A stretch of DNA of 64,000 bases from Gemmatimonadota bacterium (GTDB lineage Bacteria > Latescibacterota > UBA2968 > UBA8231), in the NCBI GenBank assembly GCA_028875335.1, contig JAPPEF010000338.1, positions 1 through 64,000 of the forward strand, given 5' to 3'. The notes below the pieces were generated by a model. It made no database searches. It was not told the DNA's origin and saw only the letters and a program-made list of their open reading frames with translations. A program made the translations under genes and the position numbers. Below, piece after piece: positions 57,182 to 64,000 of the stretch. The first letter of the stretch is position 1; each line of letters begins with the position of its first letter.

Positions 57182-59356
57182 ATGAACCCCTGCGCCATCG
57201 CCTTCTTGGCCCTCGCGCTAGCGAGTTGTGCTGCCGATCCCTACCAGACTCCCGGCACTCAGCACATGGCCGAGCAACTTGCCGCCCTCGCCGCTCAGGC
57301 CAACGCCGAGGACAACATCTATTTGAGCCAGCACCGCGTTGACTGGCTGCGCCGTCAGCCCACACTAGACGACCCCGTGCAACAGCTCAGCCAACAGGTC
57401 GAACTAGCCAAAGAGTTGCTGCGCGCCGGCGCATCTGCCGAGGCAGCCACCCTGTTCGAGCAGGTGCGCGAGCAAGCTGCCATCCACCGCTTCCGCACCC
57501 GGCCGAGTCTCGAAGAGATGATCGCCCTCGCCTATCTGCGTCTCGGCGAGCAGCAAAACTGCATCGACGACCACAACCTCGCTTCCTGTCTGCTACCCAT
57601 CTCAGCCGAAGGGGTCCATAAGCTACAAGATGGATCGCGTGCAGCCATTGCTTACTACCGAGCAATCTTAGAAAAGACGCCCTACGACCTGACCTCGCGC
57701 TGGTTGCTCAACATCGCCTATATGACCGTAGGCGAGTACCCCCACCAAGTGCCAGCCGCCCATCTCATTCCCCCGAAGGTCTTCGCCGCTGACGCCGATA
57801 TCGGTCACTTCCCCGACCGAGCTCCCGCCTTGGGGTTGAATGTCCTCGGCTTGGCCGGAGGCGGTATTATGGAAGACTTTGACAACGACGGCTTCCTCGA
57901 CATTATCGCCACTTCTTGGGGCCTCGACGATCCACTGCGCTACTTCCGCAACCAAGGCGACGGTACCTTTGCCGAGCGCACGGCCGCCGCCGGCTTGACC
58001 GGCCTAGTTGGCGGCCTCAACGCCGTGCAGACGGATTTTGACAACGACGGCTTCGCCGATGTGCTAGTCCTGCGCGGCGGCTGGTTTGGTGCCGACGGAC
58101 TCCACCCCAATTCGCTATTGCGCAACCAAGGCGACGGTACTTTCGCCGACGTAACCGAGGTGGCTGGGCTGCTCACTTTGCACCCCACGCAGACGGCTGC
58201 CTGGGCCGACTACGACAACGACGGTTGGCTCGACCTGTTCGTGGGCAACGAGTCCTCTGCCGAAGAGCATCATCCCTGTGAGCTGTTCCGCAATCAAGGC
58301 GACGGAACCTTTGTTGATGTGGCGGCAGAAGTCGGCTTGGACGTCGATGGCTTCGTTAAAGGAGTGGCTTGGGGCGACATCGACAACGACCTCCGGCCCG
58401 ATCTCTACATTTCCCGCCTCGGACAGCCCAATCTACTTTTCCACAACGATGGGCCAGACGCCAATGGCCGCTGGCGTTTCTCCGATATAACCGCCCGCGC
58501 TGGCGTGGGTCAGCCGACGTTCAGCTTTCCGGTGTGGTTTTGGGACTACGACAACGACGGCTGGCTGGACCTGTTCGTCTCCGGCTACAAGGCCGACGCT
58601 GGCGATGTCGCCGCCGACTACATGGGCCTACCACACAAAGGCGAGCCGCCTCGCCTCTATCGCAACCAAGGCGACGGCACCTTCGCCGACATGGCCCGAC
58701 AGACCCACAGTGACAAGGTCCTCTATACGATGGGCTGCAACTTCGGCGACCTCGACAACGACGGCTGGCTCGATTTCTACGCTGGCACCGGCGACCCCGA
58801 CTACCGTTCGCTGATGCCCAACCGCATGTTCCGCAACGCCTCGGGTCAGCGCTTTGAAGATGTAACTACCTCCGGTGGCTTCGGACACCTGCAAAAAGGG
58901 CACGGCGTAGCCTTCGGCGATATCGACAACGACGGCGATCAGGACATCTATGCGGTGGTCGGTGGAGCCTATTCGGGAGACGTGTACACCAACGTGCTCT
59001 TTGAAAACCCCGGGCACGGCAACCATTGGATCACCCTCAAACTAGAGGGGACCAAGTCGAATCGAGCCGGGATTGGGACGCGGATTCAAGCCCACGCTGG
59101 GACGCGGACGATTCACATCCTCGTCGGCACGGGCGCGAGTTTTGGGGCTTCGACCTTACAACAGGAGATCGGATTGGGGGAAGCTGAAGTACTCGACGAG
59201 CTGACTTTGCACTGGCCGTCGGGCACGGTGCAGACCTTTACAAACGTGCCGGTCAATGGGGTGTACCGGATTCGCGAAGATGCTACGGCCCTAGAACGTT
59301 TGGACGTCTATCCCCTCGCGCTAGCGACCGAAGGCCACCAAGCGCATCGTCATTAG
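57182..59356 (+). CDS. CRTAC1-like FG-GAP/ASPIC-UnbV repeat lipoprotein
   Basis: A 724-residue protein with a lipoprotein signal (FLALALASCAAD; Cys17). A helical region (~20-190) holds TPR-like repeats. A beta-propeller of FG-GAP/VCBS repeats follows, with at least six calcium-type loops such as DFDNDGFLDI, DYDNDGWLDLF and DIDNDGDQDIY and repeated RNQGDGTFAD. The ASPIC/UnbV segment ends it (GIGTRIQAHAGTRT, LTLHWPSGTVQTF). Such proteins are surface binding or adhesion proteins; ligand unknown. There is no clear ribosome-binding site before the ATG. It follows the dehydrogenase pair by 30 bp. Confidence 0.85.
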   Translation: MNPCAIAFLALALASCAADPYQTPGTQHMAEQLAALAAQANAEDNIYLSQHRVDWLRRQPTLDDPVQQLSQQVELAKELLRAGASAEAATLFEQVREQAAIHRFRTRPSLEEMIALAYLRLGEQQNCIDDHNLASCLLPISAEGVHKLQDGSRAAIAYYRAILEKTPYDLTSRWLLNIAYMTVGEYPHQVPAAHLIPPKVFAADADIGHFPDRAPALGLNVLGLAGGGIMEDFDNDGFLDIIATSWGLDDPLRYFRNQGDGTFAERTAAAGLTGLVGGLNAVQTDFDNDGFADVLVLRGGWFGADGLHPNSLLRNQGDGTFADVTEVAGLLTLHPTQTAAWADYDNDGWLDLFVGNESSAEEHHPCELFRNQGDGTFVDVAAEVGLDVDGFVKGVAWGDIDNDLRPDLYISRLGQPNLLFHNDGPDANGRWRFSDITARAGVGQPTFSFPVWFWDYDNDGWLDLFVSGYKADAGDVAADYMGLPHKGEPPRLYRNQGDGTFADMARQTHSDKVLYTMGCNFGDLDNDGWLDFYAGTGDPDYRSLMPNRMFRNASGQRFEDVTTSGGFGHLQKGHGVAFGDIDNDGDQDIYAVVGGAYSGDVYTNVLFENPGHGNHWITLKLEGTKSNRAGIGTRIQAHAGTRTIHILVGTGASFGASTLQQEIGLGEAEVLDELTLHWPSGTVQTFTNVPVNGVYRIREDATALERLDVYPLALATEGHQAHRH

Positions 59357-59369
59357 GCAGGACCACCGC

Positions 59370-61253
59370 TTACAACCGGGCCAATAGCCGCGCCGCCGTG
59401 GCATGGTTCGGGTCCACCGCCAATAACTGCTGCAACGCCTGCCGCGCCTCGGCAATGTGGCCCAATCGCTGGTAAGAAAGCGCCATGCTCAAATAAGCTT
59501 TGACGTGGCGAGGCTCCAAAGAGAGCGCCGAGGCAAACGCGGCGACCGCCTGCTCGTTCTCTCCGGCCTTCTGCAAGGCCAACCCCAAGTTGAAGTGGTG
59601 CGAGGCGTCGGCCCGGTCGAGCGCGACGGCTTTTTGGTAGGCGTCGATCGCCGCCGGCAAGTTCTCCATATGCAAATAGGCCGTACCGAGGTTGTTGTAC
59701 GCTGGGGCGTAGTCGAACTCATCAAGGGCCTCGCGGAAGCGTTCTTCTGCCCTCGTGAACTCGCCCCGCTGCAAAAAGATCAATCCCTGCGCGTTGAGCG
59801 CTTCGACGTAGCGCGGCTTGTGGTCAATCGCCTGCTGGTAGTGCATATGCGCCTTTTCCCAATCGCCCCGTCGCCCCCGTCGCGCGTAGAGTAAACCGAG
59901 GTTTTTGTGTGCCTCATAGGCCCCCGCATCTAGCTCTAGCGCCCGCTGATACTCGCCAGCAGCCCTTTCCCAGTCACCCTGCCGCGCATAGAAGACGCCG
60001 AGGTTGTTGTGGGCACCAGCCAAGTCCGGGAACAATTCGACCATCTTTTCCCGCGCCTCGGCCTCGTCGGCCGTCCAGTAAAATTGGAAAAGCGAGAGTG
60101 CCACCACCGGCACTGCGAAATAGGCCAACTGTCGGCCCGTTTCGCGGAAGTACGAGACCAAGCCGCTCGGCAATGTCTGCAATCCAATGCGGTTGGACCC
60201 TTCCTCGGCGTTGATCCCCAGATTGGCTTGGTTTTTGCGGTCGCGGATTTTCCAGATAAACCCATCGAAATAGTAGTGCAAAAGCGTCGAGGTGATGACG
60301 AAGATCTCGACCATTTTGATCGCCTGCTCGGACTTGAGGAAGCCCTCCATCATGTTGATGCTGCCGTAGGCAAAGCAGACCAGCACGTACGCGACCAAGA
60401 TTGGCAAGGTGCGCGTGGTGAAGAAGGTGCGCAGGAGCTTGGTGGTGCGCTCCTGCCTTTTGACGAGGTTGTTGTTGTAGATCCAGACGATGGCGAAGTA
60501 CTGGATATCGTGGAAAACGGCAAAGGCCGCGTAGCCGATGACGAGGTCGTTGATATGTATCCAACCGTAGTAGATGATGAACACCGTAGTCGCCATCACC
60601 GCGATCTTGGGCAGGCTTATCTTCTGACCGGAGACCGCCCGCCGGACGATATTGGCCAAGTACGCCGCGAGTACGGCCATCGTAACATAGAACAGCACCT
60701 TTTTGAGCAGGAACGTCAATTCGGCCGACAGGAAGGGTACGCCAACCCGCTGGTTGTGGTCGAGGATGCGGTGGAAGTATTCGGGGCTATAGATGACCAC
60801 CGTTGCAAAGGCACACAAGGTCAATAGCCAGTCGAGCCGGGAATTGAGCTTGGAGAAAATTTTGTTTTTGGCATCGTAGATTCGCATGATGCCGTAGTGC
60901 TGCATAAACAGGTGCCAGATCTCCCACACTAGCACCATTAGGAAAAGCCCGTGCAGGGTATTGAATTGCGCCAGCGCCGTCACGATGAGCACGACGATAG
61001 GCGCGACGAGAAACTTCTCCTTGAAAGTGCTGAATAGCTCTGGGTCGCCGTATGCGCGCATAAAGCCGGGCAAGTGATGCCCAGTGGCAAACAGCGCCAG
61101 CGCGTAGAAGGCGATAGTCTGCGAGTCGAACACGGCCCGCAATGGCAACATGGTCACCAAGCACAAAAGCGGCGTACCAATAAAAAAGAACAGGTCGCCA
61201 AAGGGCGAGATGATCCACTTCTGATCGCGATACACCGCTGGAGCGACAGTCAT
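59370..61253 (-). CDS. Histidine-rich polytopic membrane protein with C-terminal TPR domain
   Basis: A 627-residue protein. Residues ~1-380 hold about 8-9 membrane segments, with conserved-looking His motifs ATGHHLPGFMRAY, WEIWHLFMQHYG, FHDIQYFAIVW and HYYFDGFIWK. The spacing recalls membrane di-iron or other metal-dependent enzymes. The C-terminal ~230 residues are at least six TPRs (AHNNLGVFYARQGDWERAAG, AYNNLGTAYLHMENLPAA). The ATG at 61253 has GAGGAA upstream and starts 9 bp after the preceding gene; a TTG at 61265 is an alternative. Function unknown. It is convergent with the CRTAC1-like gene. Confidence 0.7.
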   Translation of the reverse strand: MTVAPAVYRDQKWIISPFGDLFFFIGTPLLCLVTMLPLRAVFDSQTIAFYALALFATGHHLPGFMRAYGDPELFSTFKEKFLVAPIVVLIVTALAQFNTLHGLFLMVLVWEIWHLFMQHYGIMRIYDAKNKIFSKLNSRLDWLLTLCAFATVVIYSPEYFHRILDHNQRVGVPFLSAELTFLLKKVLFYVTMAVLAAYLANIVRRAVSGQKISLPKIAVMATTVFIIYYGWIHINDLVIGYAAFAVFHDIQYFAIVWIYNNNLVKRQERTTKLLRTFFTTRTLPILVAYVLVCFAYGSINMMEGFLKSEQAIKMVEIFVITSTLLHYYFDGFIWKIRDRKNQANLGINAEEGSNRIGLQTLPSGLVSYFRETGRQLAYFAVPVVALSLFQFYWTADEAEAREKMVELFPDLAGAHNNLGVFYARQGDWERAAGEYQRALELDAGAYEAHKNLGLLYARRGRRGDWEKAHMHYQQAIDHKPRYVEALNAQGLIFLQRGEFTRAEERFREALDEFDYAPAYNNLGTAYLHMENLPAAIDAYQKAVALDRADASHHFNLGLALQKAGENEQAVAAFASALSLEPRHVKAYLSMALSYQRLGHIAEARQALQQLLAVDPNHATAARLLARL

Positions 61254-61261
61254 GGCATTCC

Positions 61262-63631
61262 TCAATAGGCTACGGCTAGGGTGCGTATTACTTCCCCCTG
61301 TCCGGCATCGGCTCCCGCGTCAATGCGGCACACGTATACGCCCGGTGCCACTCGCTCACCCGACGCATCCAATCCATCCCAATTAAACGACTGCAATACA
61401 TCCCTACCAGACGGCATCAGCACCGCCACTTCCCGACCCGCCAAGTCGAAAATGCGCACGCTCGGAGACGCATCCACCGCCTTGAACAGCGCAAAGCGTA
61501 TCTGCACGTGGTCGTTGATACCGTCGCCGTTGGGCGAAAACACTGGCGGCACAACCTGCAAATCGCCGATCAATCGCTCGCTGCCGGGTAGATCCGGCAG
61601 AAATACCAAGTTCGCTTGCCGCTCAATAGCCTCCACCGACTGCCACAGACCAGGACGCGCCTCTTGCCCCAAGTCCGCGGCAAAGACCGTGGCATTACGC
61701 AGGACCTTCGTGGTAAACTCCACGGCTATCGAATCCGTCCGCACTACCTCCGGCAAATCTACGAACAGCAGCGAGTCCCCTTCCACGCGTACTCCACTCG
61801 GCTTGTGCGCCGCACCACCAATCCACAGTCGCACATCCGCTGCATCCACCGCACTCGGCGTGGAAAAGCGCAGTCGGTCAAAGCCCGAGTCGCCCTCAGC
61901 CGCACTCGTCCGCAGCACATACGTAAACCGCGTCGCTTCGTTGGGTACGGCATGGCGCGGCATAACTTGCCCAGCCGCCTGTGCGACCAACGCATCCTCA
62001 AAATCCAGTGCCAGCGCGTGCAACACCGGTGCGACAGCGGGGTCCTCCGTGGAGAGAATCAACTCCAACTGAATAAAGCGGCGCGGCGTCTCCGACTTAA
62101 ACGCCTCGCCGGAAAGCTGGTAGAAGTTGCTCCACGCGCCCCAATCGGCTCCCACGACGACCGTAGTGTCGATGGGGCCGCGGATGACTTTGGGCAGGCT
62201 CCCGTAGCGCGTCTCGGTGACTTCCTCGCCCTTTTTGTCGTAGAACGTGTAGAGTTCTTGCAGGGTATTGCCCGACCGCGAGCGCACCTGCAACTGCGTC
62301 TGATCCGGCATCGTCGCCTCCCAGCGCAAGCGCTTGATGGCCTTGGCGCGACCATCGCCAGCGAGTTGGCCCAAGTCGATAAAATCCGAACGCAATACCA
62401 CCTGCGCGGGATAGCCCGGAGAAAAGATCATAAACTCCATCGGATGCGAAAACCAACCTTGGTCCTCGTGGCCGTGCCAGAAGATGTAGCGAATCTTGCG
62501 CGGTTGAAAAAGATAGCGGATGTGGCGAATCCGCCGATCAGCTAGCAATGCCGCGTCAATAGCGATGTCTTCGCGCAGCAGAAAAGTCAGGTCCAAATCC
62601 CCACCGGTAGTGAGCCGTCCGTCCGAGAACAGGATGTTGTAGCCGCGCCCGTGGTGCAGGCCTTCAAACAAAAAACTCGACGTGCCTTCACCCCGAGTTT
62701 TAAAATATATAAACATCTCGTCGATCCAGAACAGTGCACCCAAATCTACCTGCCACCATAGCCCCCCCTCGCGCCAGCCGCCCTTGGTCCCTCCCGAGGT
62801 GAGAATATTGCCGAAGGTGTCCATATTGCCGTCGAACATGTTCTGTGGCTCGCGCGCCAGCAGGCCGTGTTCAAAGCGCCCACCTCTTGCCAAGGTTCCC
62901 AAGCTGACGTTGTCTCCCTGAGCAAGGACCTCAATTTCTGCCAGAGCTGCATCGCTGCTCTTTTCATCAGCGGTGATGCGGATCAGCCGCACCATCTGGA
63001 AATCCTGCTCGGCATCCAAATCAACGTCTCTATCTGCGTCGAGCACCCGCGTGGTATCCAGCGCACTGCCCAGCAGCGGAATCGCAATGCTAGTCTCAGT
63101 GTTGGGCTTAGTCGTCTGGAAAATCTTGCGATAGCGAAACACGTCGTCTTGGGCCTGGATCCGGGCACCCTGAGTGATAAAGACGCTAAACTGCCGCAAA
63201 GGCCGAGCGTCCTCTTCGTCGGGGAATATCAGCTTGATCTCTCGCGCCAACACCGGCCGGCCCAAGTCGATATCGACCGACCAATCAACGAGTTGGTCTG
63301 CTATATCGGGCTGCCAATAGGTCGCTGGATCGCCATCAATGAGCTTGGGAGCGTCCGCCTCATTGCTACCGGCACGCCATATTCCTCCTTGGACCTCGCC
63401 GCGCTTCTTAGAAGGATGGGTGAAAAGGTGTACATCGAGGGTGGCATTGATCTGCTTGCGGAACTTCTTCAGCTTCAGCGAGCCGTCGTCTGCAAACTGG
63501 ACGATGTCCACTGGGATATCCCAAGTCGCCCACGCCGCTGGAGTGTCGAAGCGGGCTTCCTCCGCTCGGCTCGCACCGCAGATGAACAGGCCCAAAAGCA
63601 AGCAGCAAACCTCGCGTTTTCTCTGCATCAT
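61262..63631 (-). CDS. Secreted discoidin-like protein with FlgD/gliding-type C-terminal domain
   Basis: A 789-residue exported protein. A signal peptide (REVCCLLLGLFICGASRA) is followed by two discoidin-like beta regions (LIDGDPATYWQPDIADQLVD; MFDGNMDTFGNIL, then GLWWQVDLGALFWIDEM). A segment ELYTFYDKKGEEVTE...RGPIDTTVVVGADW follows (residues ~456-490). The C-terminus has VFSPNGDGINDHVQIRF and GVYVCRIDAGA, typical of FlgD-like sorting or anchoring. Ligand or substrate is unknown; carbohydrate binding is plausible. It ends 9 bp before the His-rich membrane protein gene and follows a near-identical paralogue cut by the window edge. Confidence 0.78.
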   Translation of the reverse strand: MMQRKREVCCLLLGLFICGASRAEEARFDTPAAWATWDIPVDIVQFADDGSLKLKKFRKQINATLDVHLFTHPSKKRGEVQGGIWRAGSNEADAPKLIDGDPATYWQPDIADQLVDWSVDIDLGRPVLAREIKLIFPDEEDARPLRQFSVFITQGARIQAQDDVFRYRKIFQTTKPNTETSIAIPLLGSALDTTRVLDADRDVDLDAEQDFQMVRLIRITADEKSSDAALAEIEVLAQGDNVSLGTLARGGRFEHGLLAREPQNMFDGNMDTFGNILTSGGTKGGWREGGLWWQVDLGALFWIDEMFIYFKTRGEGTSSFLFEGLHHGRGYNILFSDGRLTTGGDLDLTFLLREDIAIDAALLADRRIRHIRYLFQPRKIRYIFWHGHEDQGWFSHPMEFMIFSPGYPAQVVLRSDFIDLGQLAGDGRAKAIKRLRWEATMPDQTQLQVRSRSGNTLQELYTFYDKKGEEVTETRYGSLPKVIRGPIDTTVVVGADWGAWSNFYQLSGEAFKSETPRRFIQLELILSTEDPAVAPVLHALALDFEDALVAQAAGQVMPRHAVPNEATRFTYVLRTSAAEGDSGFDRLRFSTPSAVDAADVRLWIGGAAHKPSGVRVEGDSLLFVDLPEVVRTDSIAVEFTTKVLRNATVFAADLGQEARPGLWQSVEAIERQANLVFLPDLPGSERLIGDLQVVPPVFSPNGDGINDHVQIRFALFKAVDASPSVRIFDLAGREVAVLMPSGRDVLQSFNWDGLDASGERVAPGVYVCRIDAGADAGQGEVIRTLAVAY

Positions 63632-63647
63632 ACTGCTCCAACCCGCC

Positions 63648-64000
63648 TCAATAGGCTACGGCTACGGTGCGCACTACTTCCCCCTGTCCGGCATCGGCTC
63701 CCGCAGCAATGCGGCATACGTACACGCCCGGTGCCACCCACTCACCCGACGCATCCAATCCATCCCAACTAAACGACTGCAACACATCCCCACCAGACGA
63801 AGTAAGAGCCGCCACCTCCCGACCCGCCAAGTCGAAAATGCGCACGCTCGGAGACGCATCCACCGCCTTGAACAGCGCAAAGTGTATCTGCACGTGGTCG
63901 TTGATGCCATCGCCGTTGGGCGAAAACACCGACGGCACAACCTGTAAATCGCCGATCAACTGCTCGCTGCCGGGTAGATCCGGCAGAAATACCAAGTTCG
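63648..64000 (-). CDS. C-terminal part of a paralogous secreted FlgD-domain protein (cut by window edge)
   Basis: Only the last ~117 codons are in the window; the gene continues beyond 64000. The frame reads FLPDLPGSEQLIGDLQVVP, VFSPNGDGINDHVQI and GVYVCRIAAGADAGQGEVV, nearly the same as the end of the neighbouring gene. Its stop lies 16 bp before the start of that gene. The two are tandem copies in one orientation. Confidence 0.85.
   Translation of the reverse strand, partial: NLVFLPDLPGSEQLIGDLQVVPSVFSPNGDGINDHVQIHFALFKAVDASPSVRIFDLAGREVAALTSSGGDVLQSFSWDGLDASGEWVAPGVYVCRIAAGADAGQGEVVRTVAVAY
63648..64000 (+). repeat. Direct repeat of 61262-61614 (tandem gene duplication)
   Basis: Bases 63648-64000 align to 61262-61614 with no gap (constant offset 2386) and only scattered substitutions, clearly above 85% identity by eye. 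Unchanged stretches longer than 40 nt occur, for example from 63826. The repeat continues past the window edge. Confidence 0.9.

Overview
The window suggests a GC-rich, Gram-negative-type bacterium of the FCB superphylum, possibly an uncultured lineage such as Latescibacterota. The evidence is: secreted proteins ending in the 'QNxPNPFNxxT' FlgD-like/type-A sorting domain, CRTAC1-type FG-GAP lipoproteins, a Wzi-like outer-membrane barrel, MtaB plus MiaB, DXR, RNase Y, sigma-54 regulation and consistent TTGACA-N16/17-TAnnnT promoters. The phylum is an inference from gene content. The genome is very compact: many ATGA/GTGA overlaps and convergent genes whose stop codons touch.

Left part (1-24 kb). 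A minus-strand operon runs rny-dxr-membrane protein-queD-HTH-fadN-like-hpaB-like. Next come kamA-like, folE, peroxiredoxin, Mn-type SOD and an IscU-like scaffold lacking its third cysteine, with a near-consensus promoter ahead of them. From 11.9 to 16.6 kb lies a complete envelope-stress operon: pspA, a two-helix membrane protein with a winged-helix-like tail, two PspB-like membrane/coiled-coil proteins, a TPR histidine kinase and an NtrC-type sigma-54 activator. It is preceded by an exact -24/-12 sigma-54 promoter, so it looks self-regulated. A sodium:solute symporter, an aldehyde dehydrogenase (with bidirectional terminator), a D-amino-acid transaminase-like enzyme, a TIM-barrel isomerase, an M20 amidohydrolase, an Asp-less receiver and an SDR follow.

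Middle part (24-43 kb). A Usp-Usp-EIIA fusion and nth are followed by a surface-glycan cluster (Wzi-like barrel, GT2, radical SAM/SPASM protein, GT2). Housekeeping genes come next: eno, an antiporter-like protein, a zinc phospholipase C-like protein, ssb, ftsA, tRNA-Thr(CGT), a DUF420 protein, an ABC-2 exporter, mltG and pcrA.

Accessory part (43-49 kb). A degraded type I-E CRISPR-Cas locus carries cas8e-cas11-cas7e-cas5e-cas6e intact, a three-repeat array, no cas3 and no cas1. The last ~36 codons of a cas2 gene are left between cas6e and the array. On its far side are a frameshifted lipoprotein gene and the C-terminal third of a tyrosine recombinase. The locus can still make Cascade but, from what is visible, can neither acquire spacers nor degrade DNA.

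Right part (49-64 kb). mtaB and miaB overlap. Then come two tandem glucose/sorbosone-dehydrogenase-like secreted proteins (the second with an inserted diheme cytochrome module), a CRTAC1-like lipoprotein, a histidine-rich membrane protein fused to TPRs, and two tandem discoidin/FlgD-type secreted proteins, the last cut by the window edge.
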